NCBI GenBank assembly: GCA_015499995.1
Contig: JADNRV010000087.1
Location: 164,541 to 228,540, forward strand
Length of the DNA stretch: 64,000 nt
Direction: 5' to 3'
Origin: Flammula alnicola
Lineage: Eukaryota > Basidiomycota > Agaricomycetes > Agaricales > Strophariaceae
Below, piece after piece: positions 46,601 through 55,935 of the stretch. Position numbers and translations under genes: made by a program. How positions within the stretch are numbered: position 1 is the stretch's first letter; each line of letters opens with the position of its first letter. Under the pieces are notes generated by a model that was not told the origin of the DNA, did no database searches, and worked only from the letters and a program-made list of their open reading frames with translations.

Positions 46601-49600
46601 TTACAGTGCATCTACAGATATAGACCCGAGGGGTGCATTATGCTCAGCCTCATCTTGAAGCGGTGACACCTCGTCATCCTCACCATCGTCCTCCTCCCTC
46701 ATGCTACTACTACGTGGAACAATATCACAGCGACCTTCAGACTGTACATACTTTGCGACATTGCACCAGAGCATGCCACAGTGACGCGCCATCATCAAGA
46801 ATTGCTCCTGCTGGTTGAGCGCAAATGCGACCCGTCCTGCGTCGAACAGTGGGTCCGCCGGCACATTTGGAAGACACCAGCTAGCCAGATCCGCGGCGCG
46901 CTTAGACCAAGTTGCGGCACGATGGAGGAGGAACTGTTGAACGCGCCGCATCTCCTCCTGCAGCAGTTCGACTTCCTCCCTCCATCGGTCTTGCCGTGCT
47001 CTGCTCTTACACCACTCCACGCGGAGAACTAAAGGTGTAACATGTAGATATCAGTATAATCTGTCAGAAATTTCGAAGCATACACGCACTATCGTGGAGC
47101 GCCCCATCGCCGTGCATCTGCTCGCCAACCCCCGCATGCCTCCATATCCACGACAACATTCTATGACCCTCCGATGCGACCTCCTTCTCCGTCCCCCCTG
47201 GCTTCCTCCTTTGCTTCTTCCTCGCCTTCTCTGAGTCGTCATCTTCAGCCGCTGCTGCACGGATGTCACCCTTCTTCAGTTCTGGAACAAGGTTCTCCCA
47301 CCCCTCAACCCCTAATCGAGGCGCCAATCCAGCCAGCGCAGATCGCGCTGCACAGTATCGGTTTGCCGCAGCGTTGACCTTGGCCTGACACCTCACGACG
47401 ATGGTATTCGCTCGAGTATTTGCCACTTGGCCATGCTGAAACCGCGCCTTGTCGATGAGGACATAGGATCGAAGGCGGAGACCCTCGCGAAGATCGTCAA
47501 GCGCATTGGAGGCCTGTGCTTGGCGCAATTTCCATTCAATACTGAGCAGGCGCATGTCGCATGGAGTCGTGGAGGTCAGGGAGGAGGGAAGTCTGAGGAG
47601 CACCTCATGCGCGGGGATTTCCAGTTGTTCATCCATAGCGTCATGGGCACGAGCACGAACCATTCGTAGGCTGGGAATATACATGTGTTGAACCTCAATC
47701 CAGGCCTCGATCTTCCTCTTGAGTGTTGACATACGAAGCTTGAGGTTTGTCTTCTGTTTATCGGTAGCAGTAGTTGAGCTCAGACTTGCAGCGGTCATCG
47801 CCGTCTGACGTCTAGGATGTATGTTTAAATTGATATCTTATTGAATAACATAACTAGAGACTTACTGGCTCTCCTCAAGGTCAATGCCCATAGAAATAAG
47901 GTGGCTGGCCGATATTTCCTCGTGCATTACATATGCGACGCCCAATGATGCGTCTGCATGTTCCTCGTCAGCAAGCTGAAGACGAACTGCATTTTGAGAC
48001 AGCGCTAGACAGGCTCGTTATAAATAAAAGAATAAACCATACATTAGTCTGGTAACACACCTTTAACACGAGTTTCCATTGGATTAGGAAGGCTGGTATC
48101 CTTCTCCCAGGCAGATAGCTCCACCTCCCATAGCGAAACATCCTCAGCGGGGAGCCTTTCTGTCAGCGCCTTGTGCAGCTCCCTATGCTCGACCATCTCA
48201 GGTACCGCATCTGTAATTCGCTTCAGGAGTATCGTCGCTAGAAATTTAAATGATCAGTTTCATTAAAATGTGCATAGAGGTGAATAACGCACCGAGCTTC
48301 ACCGTCTTCTTCCAGTTCCAGTCTCCGAAATGGTCATCGAGAGTATCACGGCGGGCCCCCGGCCCCATTTCCCGAGTGCTTGAAGCAATGGGATTGATGT
48401 GAGCCCATCCACGTTCAATGCCTTCGCCATCTGTTCGCCCAACTTTGGGATTGAAATTGAACGAATACTTGGTCTGGCATTTCAGGACATGAGCGGGAAG
48501 ATGGAATTTGGGGACCAGGAATCGATACGAGGTAGAGCTGTCGTGATTAACGTGCATCCAGGATGGGTAGATTTTGAGGCGTTCCCAGAGGTTGATGCTC
48601 CATTGGCAGGCGATATCATATGATATCACGACCTCGACCAGCTCCTCGAGCTCCACGCTTGAGCAAAAGAGATAATCCATATTCACGTAGCTAAAAATAG
48701 ATGCATTAGCAAACTTGTTCTATAAATATAAATGTCGTAGATCACACACCGTTCGCCCTTCTGGAGATCTCCAACAGAGCTTGGGCGCTTCATATCGTGC
48801 CGAGTACAATCCACAGTCCCAGCCCCAGATGCTGCCAGCCCATCCTTTCCCCTCTCTTTGTTGACAGCGTTGTGATTGGAGCAAGTGCTGGGCTATTGTA
48901 GCGTTCATCAGAGGCGGCGACCATGAAAGAAATAAATCGGTACTCACCTCCTGTATTACGAGGGTTCCAAAAGTGTTTAAAAACTCCTTGAATTCACTCT
49001 CATGGACAAAGTATGCCCATCCATTGCTCAAGCTAGGATCCGAGGCATTATTGCTCACCATCTTCCGCTTCAATCGGAAGTTGGCATCCATTCCAAGGAA
49101 AAGAGTGTAGAGAAATCTAGAATGAGACATCAGTGACAATAGATAATGAGATTCAATCATTCACACCTTTTTTCGGGGGGTGCATCCCTCCAATCGCTCT
49201 CCAGGTTTACTCCGGGATGAGGACATGCGGGACAGAGCACGGCACATTCGCGTTGGCGCGTACCAGCTGCCCCAGAAGACTCGTGTCCACGTCCAGACCG
49301 CTTGAGCATCTTGATATTCCGGTACTGCCGGACCATTCTCATGAACGCACGGTAGCGATCCTAATCAAGGCAGTTAGATAGATACTAAAGCGGCCCACTG
49401 GAATGAAATAGTATCTCACGGGAATTGTGGTCGTCCCTATATTGTCTGAAAGTCTTGCCAAAGACTGATAATACTCGAACGCAGATGCCTTGGATTCAAA
49501 GGATAGAATTTGAAAGGTATTGAGAACCCGCAGAGTGGCGGCTGAGCGAGGAAATCCGACGGTGGATGGGTACCAGCCAAAGCGAAGCAGTTGGACGAAA

Positions 49601-50447
49601 TGGGGTGGAGGGGTACCACAGCCACAGTAGTTCAGCGTAACTTCATGTATGCCATTCGTCTCTATGACAGTAAATGTGTTGTGGGAAGAGCGGACAGGGA
49701 AGTGGCAGGATTCGCCCAGCGGATGGCCGAGCTGGAAGCAGAAGCCTAGTGACTTGAAGCTAGTCTTTGCGAAGTACCCTTCTTCCTGCCAGACCTGTTA
49801 CCACAAGGTAAGACATCCACATATGACATCAAGCAGGCAAACTGACCTCGATCCGGTGCAAGCCATTCTGAAAGTGCCTGCGAAGAAGACAGCCAGAGCA
49901 GTACAGCTCACGGCCATCACAGTCAATGCACCGGTAAACCTGCGCGCCAGTATCACCACAGTCACGGCAGGTAGGCGTTAAAGTGCCACGGCTCTCTAAT
50001 CGTAGGAACTCGGCGAGAAAGACTTCGCGATCGAGAAGCCACTGCCGCATAGGAAAGTCCTGCCAGAACATTATTAAATTTTGTAATAGACAACAAGACT
50101 GTACATACCCCTTTGCGCTGTTTGCGAGTAGATGATTTTGGAATGCTGGTTTCTTCCAGAAACTCTGCGTATGCTGGATCGATTGCATCGTCGACATTTG
50201 CCTCCCAAATTGGGGCAGAGGATGGGTAAATTGGGTCATATGGGTCATCCAATGCCGCGAAGTCGCCTGCATCAGTCAAATCGTCCAGCTCCACTTTACG
50301 GGAACGGTACCCCATTTGCCCGCTAGGCAGCATGCTGAAGGATGTCGAAAGGATAGGAGTGGATGCAGGCACAGGGGGATCAGGCTCGTCCGCGATGGAA
50401 ATCATGCAGCCATTGGGTGAGCGTTGGCGGCGCCGTCGTTTCGACAT
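46601..50447 (-). CDS. KDZ (Kyakuja-Dileera-Zisupton) transposase with CxC2-like cysteine cluster
   Basis: The start at 50447 (MSKRRRRQRSPNG) leads to an acidic leader, then the cysteine cluster associated with KDZ transposases: CRDCGDTGAQVYRCIDCDGR and YCSGCLLRRHFQNGLHRIEV (near 49900-50000), and NYCGCGTPPPHFVQLLRFGW (near 49600). The core follows: ECAVLCPACPHPGVNL (49200), RFLYTLFLGMDANFRLKRK, GTVDCTRHDMKRPSSVGDLQ (first Asp, near 48800), VNMDYLF, VISYDIACQWSINLWER (second Asp, 48620), and GRTDGEGIERGWAHINPIAS (Glu, 48410). The C-terminal helical exons include LRVEWCKSRARQDRWREEVE and end at 46601. Splice junctions restore the frame each time, and no lesion was seen. It would cut and paste its element in the nucleus. 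Same strand as, and downstream of, the TET/JBP gene. Confidence 0.93.
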
Positions 50448-51423
50448 GTCAAGATAGTATTCTGTAACAGTATGAACAAATTCTACATAGGCAGTACATG
50501 GAATATTACGCACCATGAGCTCACTCGTGGGTTCTGTGGTGGCAAGATCTCCAGATTTCTGCCGGATCGGTTCATTTCAATGCCATACGCAACATTTGCT
50601 GTTGAATTTTCCTTGTGTCGCGGCCCACGTTCGTGCGAAATTACATTACCCTCCCCTCGTTTGACCTTTTGCAATGCAGAAGTGCCGCAAAGATCGCGTG
50701 ATTGCATGCAAAGCGCTTATTCAACCATTATCCGTGTTTGCTCCATGCGTGCATGTATTCAAACCTGGCGACCCGATCATTATGTACGGATGCAGTAGAT
50801 TAAACTGTAAAACCTTGTTCCATCATTGGTGCCTGATCGTCGTGATGGCACAGACGTCAGTTGTGGGTCCATGTCCACCGACACGCTCACTCGACGCAGG
50901 GTAGCTAGCTCATAGCTGTATGCAGTTCAACAGAACCACAGAAATTTCTTAGGAGATACTACTTGTGGGCATGTCTCAAGTGCTCTGAATACATACATAT
51001 GCGCGATGCGTGAATTTCAAACAATGAATTTCAACGCATCTGCGTGACTAATACATATGCGCGATGCGCGAATTTCCAACAATGAATTTCAACGCATCTG
51101 CGAGACTTCAGTATTGCAAAAAGCTTCTGGATTTTTTTTTCCAGGCGCACGTTTGCTCATGAATACATTACCCCCCCCTGTTCGACCTTTTGAGATGCGG
51201 CAAAAGGAATTCCAGCTCGGTCAGGAATATATTACCCGCCCCCTCATTCGACTTTTTGGGACGCGGTGCCGGCAAAACTCAGCCGTGCCCTTATTCAACC
51301 GCTATCTGCGTTGCTCGATGCATGCGGGAACATGCGGCGGCGGCCAGCATATTCTGAATGTGGCGATGCTCATGATAACAGAGCTGCATTGAGGAAATAC
51401 GCCTAATACGCTAATACATTTGA
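50448..51423. promoter_or_regulatory. KDZ-TET spacer with internal duplications; putative KDZ promoter
   Basis: This 976-bp spacer lies between the TET/JBP stop and the KDZ start. A 57-bp unit is tandemly duplicated (50993-51049 and 51051-51107). A second module with ACATTACCCNCCCC..TTTGACCTTTT followed by a CTTATTCAACCNNTATC tail occurs at about 50640-50750 and again, in partly tripled form, at about 51160-51320. No coding frame. The KDZ promoter must lie here, so the copies may be regulatory or transposase-binding sites (inference). Confidence 0.6.
50993..51107. repeat. 57-bp tandem duplication
   Basis: Two copies, 58-bp period, beginning ATACATATGCGCGATGCG and ending in CATCTGCGNGACT, differing at a few positions. 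Confidence 0.9.
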
Positions 51424-53176
51424 CTAGGTTGTACGGAAAGTATTTCTACCAAAAATAAAGGCACGATCATCGGGGAGACTGGCTGCAGTCGAAAAAAGTT
51501 GCAGCGCAGCCTCGGTCCGATCTTCTAACTTACCGTCGATGAGTTTCTTCTGCGCCCTACCTGCCGCGGTCAATTTGAGAGTGGTTCCAGTTTGGAACCC
51601 ATAGTCTACCCATCGAAACAAACCGCCTGAGCAGTATTGCGTCATGGACATCCGCTGCACTCCCTCTCCAACGACCGGGGTGTTCCCATGCCGAAGCACA
51701 CTGGACGGGATCAAGATAGTGGCACCAGGGGGGAACTCGATCACCAGGCCGAGGTCAAAAAGGACCATATGACCGCCGAGAGTTGGATCGAAATTGCCAA
51801 GTGCAGTGATGGCACAGAGGCCGTAGGCGACATTGTTGTAATCCGTGTGATCAACCGTTATCGTTCCAGGCCCAAGGTTGAACGTACAAGCTGGGAAGAT
51901 GCTGCATGTAGGGAAGTTGGGGCGCAGATGTGGGGAGTGGTCATAGAGCCGCGAGAGATAGGATCGATATACGTTGTAGAGCTTCGGCGCATAGAATGCA
52001 AATGCACCTGTAGAGTTAGAATGGCAGTTAGCAATTATAGGCCCGAAGATTCTCAAATGAAACTTACCACTCTGGAAGCCGGCTATGCGCTTGATGTCGT
52101 TGTGCTGGCAGAGAGATTGAATGATGGCTTTAAGTCTCCCAGGAATGCCCAGATTACCCGGTTGCTGGAATAGAGTTGTTAGTAGAGAGAATATTAAATA
52201 TCGTATGAATAGACGCACCACAGAGCCACCACCAAATGATACTCCGGTCGGAATCGCGTAATAATTGCCTCGACGGTGGTTGAAAGGGTCCTTGCTCGCC
52301 GACGGTGCAAAAGCTCCATTCCGCTTGCCTTCGACGCGCGCCTGGGTCATAGCAGATGCGGCATTCCTCACAGAAGGCATCCACGTCGGATCTTTGGGCC
52401 GGGCCACGAGGAAAACCAGGCCGTGACCGTCCATGTCAGTGTACGTCTGGGATGACCTGAAAATAAATTAGTCTGATATCCGTAAGAAATAGAATTGAAT
52501 ACGCACTCTCCGTCCCACGGAACACGCTCCATGTTCAACGCCATGAGCTCATCCAGCGTCCAAGTCCTAGGCTGGCGTTCAGCTTCCACCTTCACAGCGC
52601 GACGCCCAATCCAATTACCGGCAGGAAGGTTGCGAGATTCGAGGGACACCTTCTTTGCAGGGATATCGCGATAGCGCGTGAGGGCGTTGAGCCTTGGACG
52701 GTGAGCAGGGATGGAAACGGTAGGTGCGGCAAGCTTCCGGCGTGCTTTGGATCGATCCTTGGCACGCGCTTTCTCGATCTTCCCCGGTTGTGCAATGGTG
52801 TATGGGCGAGCTGGGATTGGAGCTGATGCAGAGGCGAGGCGAGCAGATTGTCGAGGGATGGGACTGGATGAGAGTCGACGTTGGGATAAACGCGCAGATT
52901 GTCGGTGCGGAAGGGCGTCCTCAAAGGGTGTATCCTCGTTGTCACCCACATCGCGATCAGAGCGAAGTTCGGCGACTTCCAAGGCGTTTCGAAAGAGGGG
53001 GGCCATGAGCACTTTGAACGCCGTGCACTTGTTGAGGCCGATCGAGGATGCGTCACGTATTCCAAGGACATAGTCCCCGAATGAAGTCCCACTGCGCGTC
53101 TGGACATATCAATTAGAAACCGAGTAAGTGAGGAGGGCCAAAGGGAACTTACCACACGACGGATTGGAGTTTCCAT
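51424..53176 (-). CDS. TET/JBP-type 2-oxoglutarate/Fe(II) dioxygenase (putative 5-methylcytosine oxidase)
   Basis: Five exons joined in phase: METPIRRV; TRSGTSFGDYVLGIRDASSI with a basic Ser/Arg-rich linker to VPWDGE; SSQTYTDMDGHGLVFLVARP to HRRGNYYAIPTGVSFGGGSV; QQPGNLGIPGRLKAIIQSLC; and AFAFYAPKLYNVYRSYLSRL to the stop. The catalytic core has the HxD iron motif in TITVDHTDYNNVAYGLCAIT, the distal His in ILIPSSVLRHGNTP, and a following Arg in VQRMSMTQYCSGGLFRWVDY that would bind 2-oxoglutarate. Known basidiomycete TET/JBP proteins share the YGLCAITALGNFDP, GGHMVLFDL and EFPPGATILIPSS blocks. Such enzymes oxidise 5-methylcytosine in DNA. The linker (KIEKARAKDRSKARRKLAAP) may bind DNA. No frame lesion seen. 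It sits upstream of the KDZ gene on the same strand, the linkage known for this family. Confidence 0.93.
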
Positions 53177-53280
53177 ATTGCAAATGCACTAGTACACACT
53201 AGTGCGGTGTTCGTCGCCAACTGTAAGGGCGTATAATCACGTTAGTCAATGCATAAACACAGAGTAGCAACTGCAAAAAC

Positions 53281-53512
53281 TGCGGCCAGGGTGTCTGGGT
53301 GGACTCGCCTGCACCGCGGAACGAAATGACGGAAATGGAAAACGCGCGGCCAGGGTGTCTGGGTAGACTCGCCTGCACCACAGAACGAAAGGACGGAAAA
53401 CGCAGGTGCACGCGGCCAGGGTGTCTGGGTGGACTCGCCTGCACCGCGGAATGAAATACAAGAAGCACCGGTGCACGGCCAGGGTGTCTGGGTGGACTCG
53501 CCTGCACCGTGT
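53281..53512. repeat. Four-copy ~64-bp tandem repeat upstream of the TET/JBP start
   Basis: The 33-bp core beginning GGCCAGGGTGTCTGGGT and ending ACTCGCCTGCACC recurs at 53284, 53348, 53414 and 53477, with variable spacers of about 30 bp. It starts about 105 bp upstream of the TET/JBP ATG, a position where it could carry regulatory or transposase sites. Confidence 0.92.
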
Positions 53513-53913
53513 ACTCACATGAATGGCCCTTGAGTGACGACGTTGGAAAGTTGTGGGGGGAGGGAATAAAAAAAAGCAAAACGCCCACCTTATACCAGAG
53601 ATCGAGGGCCCCTAGCGAAAATATGATACCCGCACCTACGGGTCAGGCATCATCCGCGGGTGCCAAAACCGGTGCGGGCTGGGTTGGGGGTATGGTATTG
53701 AGGGCGGCATGCGAGGGTGCGTGGGGCACTTGCTGCGCAGATATCGGGTTGGGAGGGGCGGTCGTTGTGCGTTAACTGGCCAGGGGTGGTCGGTATGCCT
53801 TAGGGGGGTGCAGTGCAGCAGAGTGTGCAAGGCGATGGGCGGTATTCGTCCATTGGCGGTGGTGATGCTGTGCGTACAAGTTAACACTGGAAATCACGAA
53901 GAAAATCGTGAAC

Positions 53914-53953
53914 CGAACGAATCGCGATAACGATCGTTATCGCGATTCGTTCG
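53914..53953. repeat. 40-bp perfect palindrome
   Basis: The first half, CGAACGAATCGCGATAACGA, is followed directly by its exact reverse complement, with no loop and several CpG and TCGCGA sites. It lies about 740 bp upstream of the TET/JBP gene. Confidence 0.95.
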
Positions 53954-54306
53954 TTGACATACCTGGCGGGCCTCCCATTGCATGGGTCCCCCCTTCTGTA
54001 CTCCAAGTCCCCGTGAATCCGTCATCGTCGAATGAAAACCCCGCCACACCCATGTCTGACGGAGGGGAAGGGCTCACACTGCACATGTCGTCGACGTTGG
54101 AGGTCCGCGGCGCGCGTGTTAGTCTGAGCGGTTCAGGTTTGCTGAGTGCGGTACAACGTTGGGAGCCGTGCCGGTTTGAAACCCATGTCGTTCACGCGGG
54201 AGGCTCACATTCCTCTTTTGGTAAATGTGATGATCGCCCCTTTTGGACGATCAAGATTCACATTGACGATCTGCCAAATATAGTAATATGGCCTAGCGCC
54301 TGTGCC

Positions 54307-54405
54307 TACGGCTCGCATACGGTCGCATACGGGTCGCATATGGTCGCATACGGGTCGCATACGAGTCGGACCACTGTAGATGGTCGCATATCAGTCGCAT
54401 ACACC
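54307..54405. repeat. Short tandem motif GGTCGCATAC, about seven copies
   Basis: GTCGCATAC or GTCGCATAT, sometimes with an extra G, recurs at 10-12 bp steps, plus two displaced copies near 54380-54400. It may be the subterminal repeat array of the right end of the KDZ element. The AT-rich sequence after 54430 looks like host DNA again. Confidence 0.8.
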
Positions 54406-54595
54406 TCTTATTTTGTCAACCGTGTGCGCTCTGCTGCGTTATATTAAATATACAAGATATACCATAGTTGAGTAATGTACTAGCTACAATTAGATAGTGT
54501 TTGGGAAGCTCAGAGAATCTATTGCATGTCGGTAATAAATAGATCAGTACATGCAACTAAACATATATATTTAACATACTACACTCAGTACCACC

Positions 54596-54773
54596 ATGAC
54601 CAAGAAATCTGGCAAGGATGGTTTGACCAAGCATCAACGTTATTATCAACGGTGAGCAGTGATATATTTGATTATATCACTTCTCTAGATATTCACTGTA
54701 AATACAGGCATCGAGATACAGTAAACGGGAAGAACGCAAAGCGCAATAAGGAGAGACGGGTCAAACGGTGCGG
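54596..54773 (+). pseudogene. Small basic-protein gene interrupted by the LTR retrotransposon
   Basis: ATG at 54596 in good context (CCACCATGACC) reads MTKKSGKDGLTKHQRYYQR. A 56-nt intron with GTGAGC and TACAG ends follows (about 54652-54708), then HRDTVNGKNAKRNKERRVKR up to the insertion point. Beyond the element, at 63963, the frame continues for six codons to a TGA at 63979-63981, or may enter another intron past the window. The RYYQR..N..K pattern resembles small basic proteins common in mushrooms, possibly DNA- or RNA-binding. The retrotransposon sits in exon 2, so the gene is disrupted. Confidence 0.6.
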
Positions 54774-55798
54774 TGTGGAGGAGATGGATAGCGCGCTCGT
54801 AGAAACAGCGGGCAAGTCCGAATTCCCACGTGATGCCGATCAAGCCGTGCACACTACCGCGCGACCATCGATTTGAATACCCCGCGTAGCATACCCTTTT
54901 CTCCCCATTTCAAACACTTCATACACTCATTACATGATCCTTTTTCATCTCCGAAAACCCCCGTACTCTCACCTCTCTTCGTTACTCCACAGACACCGTA
55001 TTTCACACGCAATGGCCGTGAGAACGCGCCTCGGCAAGCCCCGTTTTGCGCTCAAGGTGTACCGCGGTCTGCCTCGACGAAAGAACAACTTCAAGTACGA
55101 TCTACACCGATGGAAGGATGGGAAACCAAGCCAAGAGGAACCATACGGCTGGTAGGAGGTCCTATTTGCAAATTCTATTCCGTTTTATTCCATTTTATCT
55201 TGTTTCATCTTGATTCTCGATCACTTCCGCATCTCTTTCTCTTTTCAAATAGCCGACACCGAGTGCAACGAGACGACACGCTGTACGCAGGAGGACGCCC
55301 CGCCCTAACGTGCGACGAGCAGCGGACACGGTCTGGTCCACCGTGGAAGATTGTATGTCCCTTGAGCAAGGATGTACAGTTCACTCGCGCCCGCACCAAG
55401 CCTCAATCTTGCCTCCTATCCTGCGTGCGGCCGAAATATCGTTGCACAAGGTCGAAGACCCTTTTTCTTTTTCAAATGGACAATCTAGCACATGCGTAGT
55501 ATATTTGATTTGATTTCTTGGGCCTGGCGACGCAAGAGTACGCGTGCGCCAGGAAAATCTCTATATACCCGCGTTTGTAAACTTAGGAGTCCTTAGTCAA
55601 TCTACCCCCACTTTGATTCGGAAAACACTACGAGGAGCACGAGCTATTGAGCAAGAGCATCGAGCAGAGCGCGCCGTGACATTCGCTATCTACACAACTT
55701 CTCAAATACCCCGTACTTAGGCGCCCATCAGCGCCGCTCTCTCTTCTCTTTTCGACGACCTCAATCCAACCTACCTGGAAAAGATCAGCTCTTCCACA
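54774..55798 (+). repeat. 5-prime LTR (1,025 bp)
   Basis: TG..CA ends with 6-bp inverted termini. It contains a TATATA at 55562-55567, a plausible core promoter, about 235 bp before the LTR end. It differs from the 3-prime copy at 55192 (A versus G) and by an extra CG near 54883. Confidence 0.95.
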
Positions 55799-55935
55799 GT
55801 AGCTATCGAGACTGGATCAAAGGTTTTCCGTCGAAAACAACCACTGCTGAGTCCCTGAATTTCGATTTTTTCCCACTTTCCATTCTGTCTACACTTCTCT
55901 CCCAACTTCCCTTCTTCCCTGTCGAAGCTTACAAC
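55799..55935 (+). other. Leader between 5-prime LTR and gag
   Basis: The 137-bp untranslated leader begins GTAGCTATCGAGACTGG. No clear match to the 3-prime end of a common primer tRNA, so an unusual primer or self-priming is possible. Confidence 0.5.

Larger units (their letters stand above)
46212..54430. mobile_element. KDZ transposon carrying a TET/JBP gene; boundaries estimated
   Basis: The core is the KDZ transposase and TET/JBP genes. The left limit is taken at the palindrome cluster that cuts off the F-box gene. The right limit is taken at the end of the GTCGCATAC array. No terminal inverted repeat pair or 8-bp target duplication was found by eye, so the ends are provisional. Confidence 0.6.

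Noticed and set aside
53281..53512. CRISPR-like array (33-bp repeats with ~30-bp spacers)
   Set aside because: Eukaryotic nuclear context, only four units, no cas genes, spacers share similarity. A tandem minisatellite is the better reading.
55013..55155. 47-codon frame in both LTRs starting MAVRTRL with DGKP further on, recalling ribosomal protein bS16
   Set aside because: Only the first residues and one short block fit, the rest does not, and no continuation matches. Likely chance in a non-coding LTR.
55127..55499. Longer frame within the LTR (FYSVLFHFILFHLDS and on)
   Set aside because: Low-complexity start, no recognised domain, identical in both LTRs because they are repeats. Treated as non-coding.
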